In this document: positions 25,613 to 34,605 of the stretch, in pieces
How positions within the stretch are numbered: position 1 is the stretch's first letter
How the letters are laid out: every line of letters begins with the position of its first letter
Source of the DNA: Candidatus Paceibacterota bacterium
GTDB taxonomy: Bacteria > Verrucomicrobiota > Verrucomicrobiia > Limisphaerales > UBA8199
Assembly (NCBI GenBank): GCA_035452965.1
Contig: DAOTCE010000027.1
Location: forward strand, 7,718 to 71,717
DNA: 64,000 bases
Direction: 5' to 3'
Notes under the pieces: generated by a model
What the model was told of the DNA's origin: nothing
The model's database searches: none
The model's input: the letters and a program-made list of their open reading frames with translations, nothing else
Position numbers and translations under genes: made by a program

Positions 25613-28519
25613 CTACTTGGCTGGTCGAGGTTGCTTTGCAGGCGGTCGTGCGTCGGTTGAATCCGGCACTGTGTCTTTCCGGCCGCCGACAACCAGATAG
25701 CCAAGCAGCAACACCGCCAGCACCCCCGCCGCCGCGCTGACGCAGAGCGGGGTCATCGGCGGAGCGAACCGAAACTCAACGGCGTGGGAGCCCACCTGCA
25801 AATAGACGCCGCGCATCACGTAATTGCAGCGCAGCAGCTTCTCCGGTTTGCCGTCCACGAACACCTTCCAGTCGGGGTGAAACCGGTCGTTCAACAGCAG
25901 CACTGCGGGGCAGTCGGCTTTGGCCTGCAAAACAATATGCTTGGGCGCATAGCCGGTTATCTCCACGGTGCCGGGAATCTGATTGGTTGCGCTCCCGGAA
26001 GCCGGCGGGGACAGCGGATCGGCCACCAGCACGGTCCGCGCCGGGTCAAACTCCGCGCTGCCAAGTTCCTTGAGCGTCGCCTGGTCGTTGGTGCTGACCT
26101 GCCAGTTCGCAAAGAGCTTCGCCCGCGGCAGCGCGCCGGTGAACTCGAACACTGCATATTGGCCGTCCGGGTTGATGACCGCCGTGAGTTGGTCCAGGCC
26201 GGTGGGCCGCGGAATGCCGGGTTTAGCCGTGATATCGAACCTGGTCTTGATGTGAAACCGGTGCTGGAGGGGATCAACTTGCTGGTTGAGCACGTCCAGA
26301 AACCCGGCCGCTCCGAGCAAATACCGCGTATTGGTGAGCTGCCAGCGGCGGGCCATACGATGCTGGGTATTCGTCGTGCGGTCGAAGATCAGCGCGCCCT
26401 CGAAACCCGCGTAATCCTCCGCCACGCGGGGCATCATAATGATGTCCAGGGACTGGATGTTATAGTACTGGAAGAGCTGCTGCTTCCACTCAATCTCGTA
26501 TAGATTGTTGAAGAGCGAAAGCTGCTCTGGCGCGATAAAGGGCAGTATCGCCACCCGTTGCTCGTGCGGCTTCTCCCGCAGCAGATCAATCACCGGGTTG
26601 CTGGCGTATTTCCGCACCCAATCCCAGGTGACGACCCAGGGGATGTTGGCCCGTCCCAAATCCGCCACCAGGAGCACCCCAAGCAGAATGCCTCCCAGCC
26701 GGGCGCGCCGCCCGCTGAAATACCCGGTCAGAATCAGCGCGACCAGGCTAAGCGCCAAAGCCAGCAGAACCACAAACCATCCGGCTTGCCGGATGCTGAA
26801 TTGCGCGGTTATCTCGGCCAGGGCCGGTTCCAAACGAACCTCCTGCAGGTGAGCCTCCAGGAGACGGCGCGAGGCGGAGTAAGTCCGCCACGCCACCAGG
26901 CTCGCCGCCAGGGCAATTGCCGAGCCGATTATCCAGGCCTTGTCGAAGGTCGCAGCCTTCGCCCACCAGCTCCGCAGGTGCGAGGACAGACCTCGCAACA
27001 CAGCTCCAGGTGTGTCCAGGCACAACCGGCTTATTCCGTGCACGCCGTAAGCAAAGAGAATCACCAGGATCCACTCGACCACGTGGTAGAACTTGGACGG
27101 GTTGCGGATGGTGGAGGCGTACGGCAGCGAATAGAATAACTGGTAGAATGGCGCAAAACGGCCAGAACCCAACAGCGCGCAGACCAGGGCCATGCCGCTC
27201 CAGAACTGGATGAACTTCCGCTCCCCCGGCGAGAACGGCGAGTTCTCCCTCCGCAGGCCCTGAAACACGGCCCAGAGGGCAATCACCACCACGAGCACCC
27301 CGGTGTAGAGGCCGCCGCCGCCGTAACGGATGGGCCCCGGCGGAGCTTCCATCGCCACCGCCAGCTCCGCGGCAGCCAACTGCGGGTACTGCTTGATAAT
27401 CTCTTGCTGCAACTCGGCTGGCGTCCTGCCCGCTGCCTTTACTTCGCCAATAGTGGGCAGAGTGATGTTGCCGTCGTCCCGAATCTGTTGCTGGGCAATT
27501 GGTTTGGACGACTGCCCGGAAGTGATGCTGACGCCGTCGCCGACTCGCAGTGGGCCTCCGTCAAAGTACCTGTCCCAGGCGGGGTCCCGTCCGCAGGCGC
27601 CCCAATAGCTGCCGCCCTCGGGCGTGTCCATGCGAAAGCCAAACAGTCCCGGCACGATCAGGCTGAGGGTTTCGCTCTTGGGCAGGCTCCATTGAGTAGC
27701 CCAGTCCCAACGCTCCCACTTGGTTCTTTGGTCCTGCTGCGTGCCGGTAATGCCCAGGATTTGGGTGCTGACCAACCCGGTCACCACTGAGGCCGCCATG
27801 AACGCGGCGCACCCGGCCACCAGCGCGACGCGCACCACCCCCCGAACCAGCCTTTGCGCTGCCACACCTGCCCCGGCCCAGGCCTGGAACAGAACGAACA
27901 CTGCGACCACCAGGCTAAAGAGGGCACCGATATCGAAGGCCTCCATCACGGCCAGGCCGACGGCGAAGCCAGCCAGGACTACCCGCAGCCACCGGCGGGG
28001 CGAGGTCTCGTCGGCCAGCGCTGCCAGCGCCAGGAAATCGAGCCCGAAACTAATGGGTTGCGCCGCCACCCCCCAGCAGGCGGTGGAGAAGAAGTCCGAA
28101 TTCAGGCTGGCGGCAAGCGCCCCCAGCAGGCAGGCCAGTGGCGAGAACTTCCACTGCCGGAAACAAAACCAGGCGCTGAGCCCCAGGAACAAAAGGGCAA
28201 CGGGGGCGTAAATCTTGGAGTGCAAGAGCGGGCCGCAGACATAACCCAGCGCGTTGGTGATGTTAGGCGAAGGCCCCGGACCCGCGCCGCCAAGCCAGGT
28301 CAAATCCTGCCAGGAAGCGGACCAGGCGCCTTCCTCAGAGAAGCTGGCGTATCGCGCGCTGATCGCACCCAAGGGGCCATCATTCGAAAACACCGTATGG
28401 CCCGGCTTCCAGCCATTCCGAAACAGAAACCCCAGGCACAGCAGCAGGCACAGAAGCACAAAGCCAAACTGGCGGCGAGCCAATGGCGGGCCCTTGCGCC
28501 CTGTCTTGGACTGATTCAT
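25613..28519 (-). CDS. YfhO-like membrane protein with an inserted polysaccharide-export-like segment
   Basis: About 968 residues from the ATG at 28519 (an upstream ATG at 28621 would add 34 residues without support). Roughly a dozen hydrophobic segments in the N-terminal ~750 residues and a beta-rich extracytoplasmic C-terminus ending with a last membrane segment (PLCVSAAAGVLAVLLLGYLV) match YfhO-type proteins, thought to act on lipid-linked sugars. Between a membrane-adjacent loop and the next segment (residues ~320-391) sits PLRVGDGVSIT, DDGNITLPTIGEVKAAGRTP, AELQQEIIKQY, which matches the Poly_export domain of Wza/KpsD outer-membrane export proteins. This fusion is unusual. It lies within a polysaccharide region. 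Confidence 0.75.
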   Translation of the reverse strand: MNQSKTGRKGPPLARRQFGFVLLCLLLCLGFLFRNGWKPGHTVFSNDGPLGAISARYASFSEEGAWSASWQDLTWLGGAGPGPSPNITNALGYVCGPLLHSKIYAPVALLFLGLSAWFCFRQWKFSPLACLLGALAASLNSDFFSTACWGVAAQPISFGLDFLALAALADETSPRRWLRVVLAGFAVGLAVMEAFDIGALFSLVVAVFVLFQAWAGAGVAAQRLVRGVVRVALVAGCAAFMAASVVTGLVSTQILGITGTQQDQRTKWERWDWATQWSLPKSETLSLIVPGLFGFRMDTPEGGSYWGACGRDPAWDRYFDGGPLRVGDGVSITSGQSSKPIAQQQIRDDGNITLPTIGEVKAAGRTPAELQQEIIKQYPQLAAAELAVAMEAPPGPIRYGGGGLYTGVLVVVIALWAVFQGLRRENSPFSPGERKFIQFWSGMALVCALLGSGRFAPFYQLFYSLPYASTIRNPSKFYHVVEWILVILFAYGVHGISRLCLDTPGAVLRGLSSHLRSWWAKAATFDKAWIIGSAIALAASLVAWRTYSASRRLLEAHLQEVRLEPALAEITAQFSIRQAGWFVVLLALALSLVALILTGYFSGRRARLGGILLGVLLVADLGRANIPWVVTWDWVRKYASNPVIDLLREKPHEQRVAILPFIAPEQLSLFNNLYEIEWKQQLFQYYNIQSLDIIMMPRVAEDYAGFEGALIFDRTTNTQHRMARRWQLTNTRYLLGAAGFLDVLNQQVDPLQHRFHIKTRFDITAKPGIPRPTGLDQLTAVINPDGQYAVFEFTGALPRAKLFANWQVSTNDQATLKELGSAEFDPARTVLVADPLSPPASGSATNQIPGTVEITGYAPKHIVLQAKADCPAVLLLNDRFHPDWKVFVDGKPEKLLRCNYVMRGVYLQVGSHAVEFRFAPPMTPLCVSAAAGVLAVLLLGYLVVGGRKDTVPDSTDARPPAKQPRPAK

Positions 28520-28609
28520 ACCGGCAGAGTCTTCTGCTTTTCCCGGTGAAAGAAAGAAGAATATTGTCCGGCGCCCCCCGCGCCGCCGCGCCACCGCGCG
28601 AACTTGGCC

Positions 28610-28639
28610 TTGACGCGCCAAAGAAGCCCCAGCTAGATT
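28610..28639 (+). promoter_or_regulatory. Promoter of the Nudix/heptose operon
   Basis: TTGACG (28610-28615), an 18-base spacer and TAGATT (28634-28639), 13 bases before the ATG at 28653. It points toward the heptose operon and lies in the gap shared with the YfhO-like gene, whose preferred start is 28519. Confidence 0.5.
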
Positions 28640-28652
28640 CCGCTAACTTCGC

Positions 28653-29114
28653 ATGACTTTTGGTTCGGAGAAGACAAGCGCGACCACTATCAAAGTGGGC
28701 GTTGCAGTGCTCGTTGAGGACGCTTCGGGAGCGCTGCTTATGGATTTAAGACGGGATTGCGGGCTGTGGGGGTTTCCCGGCGGGCGCCTGGAAACGGGCG
28801 AGTCGCTGGCCGACGCGGCACTGCGGGAAACCCGGGAAGAAACCGGCTTCGAGGTCTCCCTGACCGGTCTGCAAGGGGTTTACAGTGAACCGGAGGGCCG
28901 CATCGTGACTTATGACGACAACGGGGACGAGCGGCACCTGGTGGATGTGGTGTTCACGGCGCGAATTGTGAGTGGAGAGCTGGCCTGCAGCCACGAAAGC
29001 CTCCGCATGGAGTTCTTTCCCCGAAATCACTTTCCGCCCGTCGAAACGATGGCCCCGCCAACCCTGCCAATCCTCGAAGACTACCTCAAGGGCGTGAAGG
29101 GCGCCATTCGATGA
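28653..29114 (+). CDS. Nudix hydrolase
   Basis: 153 residues. Hydrolyses a nucleoside diphosphate linked to another moiety. The Nudix box runs from residue 43 to 66: GGRLETGESLADAALRET then REETGF. Substrate cannot be told; in this position it might clear a sugar nucleotide or act on a pathway intermediate. It leads the operon; the heptose kinase starts 14 nt after its stop. Confidence 0.88.
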   Translation: MTFGSEKTSATTIKVGVAVLVEDASGALLMDLRRDCGLWGFPGGRLETGESLADAALRETREETGFEVSLTGLQGVYSEPEGRIVTYDDNGDERHLVDVVFTARIVSGELACSHESLRMEFFPRNHFPPVETMAPPTLPILEDYLKGVKGAIR

Positions 29115-29127
29115 AAATGGAGGCACT

Positions 29128-30207
29128 GTGGTAATCAGCCGCACACCTTACCGCATCTCGTTCTTCGGCGGGGGTACTGATTATCCAGCGTGGTACCGCC
29201 AGCATGGCGGCTGCGTTCTGGCGGCCACCATTAACAAGTACTGCTACCTGACCTGCCGTTACCTGCCCCCGTTCTTCGAGCACCGAACCCGGGTGATGTA
29301 CTCCATCATCGAGATGTGCCAAACGGTGGAGGAAATCCAGCACCCTTCGGTGCGTGAAACCCTGCGGTATCTGAAGATTGACCGCGGCATGGAGATTCAC
29401 CACGACGGCGACTTGCCAAGCCGAAGCGGGATGGGCTCCAGTTCGGCCTTCACAGTCGGCCTGTTCCACGCCCTGACGGCCCTTAAGGGCCAGATTGTCA
29501 GCAAAAAGCAACTGGCCTCCGAAGCCATTTACCTTGAGCAAGAGGTGCTCAAGGAGACCGTCGGTTCGCAGGACCAGGTGTGCGCCGCCTACGGCGGCGT
29601 CAACCGAATCACTTTCCTGCAGAATGGCGGCTTTTCCGTCCAACCGCTCACCCTCTCGCACGCGCGCCTCGGCGAGCTGAATTCGCACCTGATGCTGTTC
29701 TACACCGGTGTCAAACGCACCGCGTCCGATATCGCCGCCAGCTACGCCTCCTGCGCCGACAAGAAGCGGGTCTCCCTGCTGCGCCGGATGCAGGAATACG
29801 TGGACCAAAGCAGCGCCGTCCTGGGCAGCGACCAGGACATTATCGCCTTCGGCGAATTGCTGCACCAGACCTGGCTCGCCAAACGCGGCCTGAGCGACAA
29901 GGTTTCCAACCCGCGGGTGGATGCGCTTTACGAGGCCGCCCGCTCCGCCGGGGCCATCGGCGGCAAGCTCCTCGGCGCGGGCGGCGGCGGGTTCCTCCTG
30001 TTCTTCGTCCCGCCGGAACGCCAGAAGAAGGTCCGGCAGCAGCTCAGCAAGCTGATCCATGTGCCCTTTGAATTCGAGTTTTCCGGAAGCCAGATTATCT
30101 TCTTCGACCTGGAAGAGGACTTCGCCCGGCACGACAAGGTTCGCGCCCGGCAGCAGATCGAAGCATTCCGTGAGTGGAACGCCGAGCCTCCCAGGTCGCC
30201 GGCCTGA
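29128..30207 (+). CDS. GHMP kinase, D-glycero-D-manno-heptose 7-phosphate kinase-like
   Basis: 359 residues. Resembles HddA, which phosphorylates C1 of heptose 7-phosphate to give the 1,7-bisphosphate for GDP-heptose synthesis. It opens with a GTG codon giving VISRTPYRISFFGGGTDYPA, with GGAGG just upstream. The GHMP ATP-binding motif is PSRSGMGSSSAF (residues ~97-108), and the C-terminal GAIGGKLLGAGGGGFLLFFV is typical of the family. Its neighbour transketolase could supply sedoheptulose 7-phosphate. The HddC nucleotidyltransferase and GmhA isomerase were not found in the window. Confidence 0.85.
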   Translation: MVISRTPYRISFFGGGTDYPAWYRQHGGCVLAATINKYCYLTCRYLPPFFEHRTRVMYSIIEMCQTVEEIQHPSVRETLRYLKIDRGMEIHHDGDLPSRSGMGSSSAFTVGLFHALTALKGQIVSKKQLASEAIYLEQEVLKETVGSQDQVCAAYGGVNRITFLQNGGFSVQPLTLSHARLGELNSHLMLFYTGVKRTASDIAASYASCADKKRVSLLRRMQEYVDQSSAVLGSDQDIIAFGELLHQTWLAKRGLSDKVSNPRVDALYEAARSAGAIGGKLLGAGGGGFLLFFVPPERQKKVRQQLSKLIHVPFEFEFSGSQIIFFDLEEDFARHDKVRARQQIEAFREWNAEPPRSPA

Positions 30208-30215
30208 ATCATCCC

Positions 30216-30992
30216 ATGACACCTGCCTGTAAAGAAATACGCAGGAACATCCTGCGTGCCTCCCGAGCCAGCGGACACGGCCATATCCCCACCACGTTCT
30301 CGGTGGTCGAGATGCTGTGCGCGGTTTACGAAACCATGAAATATGACCCCGCCCAGCCGCAATGGCCGGAGCGGGACCTCTTTGTCCTGAGCAAAGGCCA
30401 CGCCGCGCTGGGCTTCTACACCGTCCTGGCCCAATACGGCTTCATCAAGCCGGACGAGCTTAAGACCTACGGGGCTTTCCAGTCCCGCCTGGGTTGCCAT
30501 CCCGACCGCTTCAAGGTGCCGGGCGTGGAGCTCTCCACCGGGTCGCTGGGCCATGGGGTTGCCGTGGCGGTCGGCATGGCCCTTGCCCTGCGCATTCAGA
30601 ATTCGCCCCGCCGCGTCTATACCCTCGTCGGCGATGGCGAGTCCAATGAAGGCATGGTTTGGGAATCAGTGATGGTGGCCGCCAACCTGCGCCTGGCCAA
30701 CCTGGCAATCCTCTACGATAACAACGGCTCCCAAAGCCGGTCTTTGCCCATACCAAACCCGGCCGAGCGTTTCAGGGCGTTCAAGTGTGAAACCCTGGAG
30801 GTCGCCGGGCATGACCTCGAAGCCATCAAGGCGGCGTTGGCCAAACCCGCCGACACGGTGAAGGTGGTGGTGTGCAACACCGTCAAGGGCTGCGGCTGCC
30901 CCACGCTCGCGAATAACATGTTCGAATGGCATCGCAAGTCCCCCAATCCCGAACAATTCGAGCAGTTGATGAAAGAGCTGGAGGCCGCATGA
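30216..30992 (+). CDS. Transketolase, N-terminal (TPP-binding) subunit
   Basis: About 258 residues from the ATG at 30216, 8 nt after the kinase stop. One half of a split transketolase, which moves two-carbon units between sugar phosphates with thiamine diphosphate. The TPP motif GDGESNEGMVWESV with the later DNNGSQ is intact, as are LSKGHAALGFYTVLA and ELSTGSLGHGVAVAVGMALA. Split transketolases are found for primary metabolism and in sugar-modifying loci; here it sits directly behind a heptose kinase. It overlaps the C-terminal subunit gene by 4 nt. Confidence 0.92.
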   Translation: MTPACKEIRRNILRASRASGHGHIPTTFSVVEMLCAVYETMKYDPAQPQWPERDLFVLSKGHAALGFYTVLAQYGFIKPDELKTYGAFQSRLGCHPDRFKVPGVELSTGSLGHGVAVAVGMALALRIQNSPRRVYTLVGDGESNEGMVWESVMVAANLRLANLAILYDNNGSQSRSLPIPNPAERFRAFKCETLEVAGHDLEAIKAALAKPADTVKVVVCNTVKGCGCPTLANNMFEWHRKSPNPEQFEQLMKELEAA

Positions 30993-31861
30993 GAAAGCAA
31001 TTCCGAGATACTGTGGTCGAGTTGGCGGAGCGGGACGAGCGGATTGTCGTGGTGCTCGGCGACATCAGCCATTTTCTGTTCATTCCGTTCCAGGAGAAAC
31101 ACCCGAAGCGCTGCTACAACATGGGCATCTGCGAGAACGCGCTGATAAGCGTCGCCGCCGGTTTGAGTTCGCAGGGGTTGCATCCTTTCGTTCACACGAT
31201 CGCGCCCTTCCTGACCGAACGGAGCCTGGAGCAAATCAAACTGGATCTCTGCTACAACCAGTTCTGCGCCAATATCGTTACCACGGGCGCGTCTTTCGAT
31301 TACGCCTGGGATGGCGCCACGCACCATTGTTACACCGACCTGGCGATCCTGCGGCTGCTGCCCCGGATGGAGGTGCTCCAGCCCGGTTCGAAGACCGAAT
31401 TGGACACCCTGATCCGCAGTCAATACGCCAGCGGCAATCCGACCTACTTCCGTCTTTCCGACCACGGCCACACCCTCAACGTGCCGGTCCAGTTCGGCAA
31501 AGGTAATATCCTGAAGGACAGCGGGGCCGAAGTCACCCTGATGACTGCCGGCCCCATCCTCGGCAATGTCATGGAGGCCTGCGCGGATTTGCCGGTCAAC
31601 CTAGTTTACTTCTCCACGATCAAGCCCATTGACAAGGAAGTCATCAGCCGCTTCCGCCACACGCGGATTCTGGTGGTCCATGACGCCTTTGGCTTGCTGG
31701 AGGCCATCCACGAAGTGCCCGATTTGCGCGTCTCGTCGCTGGGACTGCCGGACCGGTTTTGCGTCTGGTACGGCACGGTGCACGACATTCGCAAGATGAT
31801 TTCGCTGGACCCCGCGTCCATCAGGAGCTGGGTCCGGGAAAAGCTCCCCGCCGGTTCGTAG
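30989..31861 (+). CDS. Transketolase, C-terminal (pyrimidine-binding) subunit
   Basis: About 290 residues from the ATG at 30989, overlapping the stop of the N-terminal subunit (ATGA); the longer frame from 30926 is not supported. It carries the catalytic Glu in YNMGICENALISVAAGLS and the GATHHCYTDLAILRLLP block of the family, plus the C-terminal domain. With the first subunit it forms an active heteromer. The tandem, coupled arrangement means 1:1 production. Confidence 0.92.
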   Translation: MRKQFRDTVVELAERDERIVVVLGDISHFLFIPFQEKHPKRCYNMGICENALISVAAGLSSQGLHPFVHTIAPFLTERSLEQIKLDLCYNQFCANIVTTGASFDYAWDGATHHCYTDLAILRLLPRMEVLQPGSKTELDTLIRSQYASGNPTYFRLSDHGHTLNVPVQFGKGNILKDSGAEVTLMTAGPILGNVMEACADLPVNLVYFSTIKPIDKEVISRFRHTRILVVHDAFGLLEAIHEVPDLRVSSLGLPDRFCVWYGTVHDIRKMISLDPASIRSWVREKLPAGS

Positions 31862-31900
31862 GCTTCGCGCTGCAGTCCTGAGCCGCCCTGGCACCAAACT

Positions 31901-32860
31901 ATGCCTTCCCCCCAAGGAAAAATCCTGATTACTGGCGGCACAGGCTTTGTTGGCAAGCACCTGCAAGAGGAACTCCGCCGCCGGAATATCCCGTTCTTCG
32001 CGTTCTCACGCCGGGAGTTCGATCTGACGGTGCGGGCCCAGGCCGAGGCGGTCTTTGCCGCCCACGCGGACGCCACCGCCATCATCCATCTGGCCAGCTA
32101 CCAGGCGGCGGGCGAGTTTCCAGCCAAACATCCCGCCGAGCAGTTCTTCATCAACAACCTTATCCATACTCATGTGCTGGAGGCGTGGCGCAACCATCTT
32201 CCCGGGGCCAGGCTCATCGCCATCGGCACCTCTTGCGCTTACCCCAGCAGCGCGGTGTCCCTCACGGAAGACAAATTCCTGGACGGCGCCATCCACGGCA
32301 GCGTTTATTCCTACGCCTTCACCAAGCGGCTGCTCTACACGGGCATTTGCGCCTATAACGACCAATTCAAACTCGATGGCACCTACTTGATTCCCGCCAC
32401 GATGTACGGGGAATACGACGACTTCCACCCCGCCACCGCGCACGTGCCGGGGGCCCTGATGGGAAAGTTCGTGCGCGCGGTTCGCGAAGGACTGCCGACC
32501 GTCGAAGTGTGGGGCGACGGCACCCAAGTCCGTGACTTTGTGGACGTGAAAGAGTTTGTTCGCATTGTGCTCGAACTCGTCCCGCGCTGCCACCGTGACA
32601 TCCTCAATGTGGGGCCGGGCTGCGGCAAGTCCATCAGAGAATTGGCGCTGACCATCAGCCAGGCGGCGGGTTTCCAGGGAGAAGTGTGTTTCAACCCAAC
32701 GGCCTATGTGGGCATCAAGGAGAAGTTTATTGATACTGGCAAACTGCGAACAGCCTATGGCTTGCAGGTCAGCGACGCCCTGGCGCCCGGCATCCAGCGG
32801 ACAGTCAAGTGGCTGGCTGCGAATTACGCCGATTGGAAAGACCGGCAGAAGTTCTCTTGA
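31901..32860 (+). CDS. NAD-dependent epimerase/dehydratase (extended SDR)
   Basis: 319 residues. Rossmann motif ILITGGTGFVGKHL, the Ser-Tyr-Lys group with YSYAFTKRLL, and a GTSCAYPSSAV block. The pattern and TMYGEYDDFHP resemble GDP-fucose synthetase/GDP-4-keto-6-deoxymannose epimerase-reductases, so it may finish a modified NDP-sugar. It is the last gene of the Nudix-kinase-transketolase operon. Confidence 0.82.
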   Translation: MPSPQGKILITGGTGFVGKHLQEELRRRNIPFFAFSRREFDLTVRAQAEAVFAAHADATAIIHLASYQAAGEFPAKHPAEQFFINNLIHTHVLEAWRNHLPGARLIAIGTSCAYPSSAVSLTEDKFLDGAIHGSVYSYAFTKRLLYTGICAYNDQFKLDGTYLIPATMYGEYDDFHPATAHVPGALMGKFVRAVREGLPTVEVWGDGTQVRDFVDVKEFVRIVLELVPRCHRDILNVGPGCGKSIRELALTISQAAGFQGEVCFNPTAYVGIKEKFIDTGKLRTAYGLQVSDALAPGIQRTVKWLAANYADWKDRQKFS

Positions 32861-32920
32861 ACCTGCCACGCCCGCCCGCAGCCCCTTGCCGGGCGAGGTT
32901 CGGGCGCCAACGATACCGGG

Positions 32921-34420
32921 TTAGACTGCTGCCGGCACTGGGTCACCCTCGAACAGCTTTCGCTTCAGGTCGTGGCTGGCCATTTCCTCGAGATGCCGCC
33001 GCGCGCGTTTCCCGAATTTCTTCTCCATCATGTCCAGGTACGCGGGATTTCGGAAGTAGGCATTGAAGGCGTAATCCCTGAATTTGAGAACATCCTTCGA
33101 GGTCAATGTTTCCGTTGGCAGGGGCACGAAATCGTAGCCTTGCTGGGCATATCCAATCCATTGTTCCGGCAGGGGAACGCCGTTCTGCCTGCAAGTGTCA
33201 TACAGATGCGAGCCCGGCGGCGCCATGGCGGCAAAGAAACTCGGGAAGGCGGCCATCAGCTCAAAGGACAGCATGAGGGTGTCCTGCATGCTTTCAAATG
33301 TGTCTCCCGGCAGGCCAAAGAGATAGTTAGCGCAGAAATCAATCCCGTGCTCGTGCGCTTTCTTGACGACGTGCTTGATCCTCTCCCGGTCGTAGCTTCC
33401 CTTGCTCGCGAGATCCAGGACCTTCCGCGTGCCCGACTCGATCCCCAGCTCAAACCAGTTGAACCCGGCTTCTTTGAGCAAGGGCATGTCCTCCACCTTG
33501 AGAGAGTCAACCCTGGCGAAAGCGGTGATGTTCAGCTGATACTTCCCCGCCCTTTTCCGTTCTGCCAACCCTTCCGCAATGGGCATAAAATGGTTGCGGT
33601 TGAGGATGAACAGCTCGTCATTGATCTTCAGGGTCTTGATTCCGTAGTTCTCCACCAAATGGTCAATCTGTTTGAGCACCCACTGGGGTTTCCAGAACCG
33701 CATCTTCCTCTCGCCCCCATGTGTAGCCCGGATGGCGCAGAAACTGCAGTCAAACGGACATCCCAGGCTGGTGTAGATCGAGGCATATTTGTGCCTGGAA
33801 TCCAGGTCCCTCAAGCCAAGCCAATTGAAGGACCGGTACTTCCCGATCGGCACCAAGTCCCAAGCCAGATCGCTTAAATCGGCGGTGAGGTTCTGAATGT
33901 TGGGCGCTCGCGAGTTGTGCCGGATCTTGCCATTCTCCCTCCACCACAACCCCGGGACCTCCTCCAGTTTTCTTCCTTCGACCAGACGCAAATAAGTGTA
34001 GAACGCCTCGCCCTCGCCCACATAGTCGCAAGCCTCCTCCCGTAGAGTTCTTTCCGGGAGAGCGGATGGATTCCAGCCCGTCAAAATGATCGTTCGCCCC
34101 GGGTCTTTGGCTTTGATTTTGTTGATAAGGTTCCGCGTCTCCGTCATCAACGGCGCCGCGGTATTCGCCTGCTGCCCGTAATTAACGATCCCCACCCATT
34201 TGGGATTCTCCGCCTTGATCCGCTCCACGGTTTCGTCGTGGTCCAGGTTCTCCACGTTTGCATCCAGCACTTTAACCGAATGACCGTGCTTTCTGACGAA
34301 ACCCGCGGTGATGATGATCCACGAGGGGGGCTCAATACCCGTAAACTCGCCCGCCAGAGTCTGGTAGACCTTCTTCCTCGTGTTTCCAACGCAAACCAAT
34401 AGCAGCTCGAGTTGATCCAT
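32921..34420 (-). CDS. B12-binding domain radical SAM protein
   Basis: About 499 residues; start at 34420 preferred over 34435. N-terminal B12-binding-like domain (VKVLDANVENLDHDETVERI, then WVGIVNYGQQANTAAP), then the radical SAM core with the CxxxCxxC cluster in TSLGCPFDCSFCAIRATHGG and a GIESGTRKVLDLASKG block. C-terminal extension ends AYLDMMEKKFGKRARRHL. Such enzymes perform unusual methylations or rearrangements. It is on the opposite strand between two groups of epimerase genes and may be regulated separately. Confidence 0.85.
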   Translation of the reverse strand: MDQLELLLVCVGNTRKKVYQTLAGEFTGIEPPSWIIITAGFVRKHGHSVKVLDANVENLDHDETVERIKAENPKWVGIVNYGQQANTAAPLMTETRNLINKIKAKDPGRTIILTGWNPSALPERTLREEACDYVGEGEAFYTYLRLVEGRKLEEVPGLWWRENGKIRHNSRAPNIQNLTADLSDLAWDLVPIGKYRSFNWLGLRDLDSRHKYASIYTSLGCPFDCSFCAIRATHGGERKMRFWKPQWVLKQIDHLVENYGIKTLKINDELFILNRNHFMPIAEGLAERKRAGKYQLNITAFARVDSLKVEDMPLLKEAGFNWFELGIESGTRKVLDLASKGSYDRERIKHVVKKAHEHGIDFCANYLFGLPGDTFESMQDTLMLSFELMAAFPSFFAAMAPPGSHLYDTCRQNGVPLPEQWIGYAQQGYDFVPLPTETLTSKDVLKFRDYAFNAYFRNPAYLDMMEKKFGKRARRHLEEMASHDLKRKLFEGDPVPAAV

Positions 34421-34538
34421 AAAAACAGCTAACAACTACAATGGCACATCGTGCGCATCATATTCGGTTCAAAAAAGAAGTCAACCGCGACTTCCCGCCT
34501 GTCGAGCCGCCGGACAAAAGGTTTTTGCTTCAAATAAC

Positions 34539-34567
34539 TTGTGCAGGCCAGTGCCATCGTCTAAAAT
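34539..34567 (+). promoter_or_regulatory. Promoter of the second epimerase group
   Basis: TTGTGC (34539-34544), a 17-base spacer and TAAAAT (34562-34567), 38 bases before the ATG at 34606. Good -10 and ideal spacing. Confidence 0.6.
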
Positions 34568-34605
34568 GAGTGGTTCACGTAAACGAGAGTATTAGGACTT
34601 ATATC

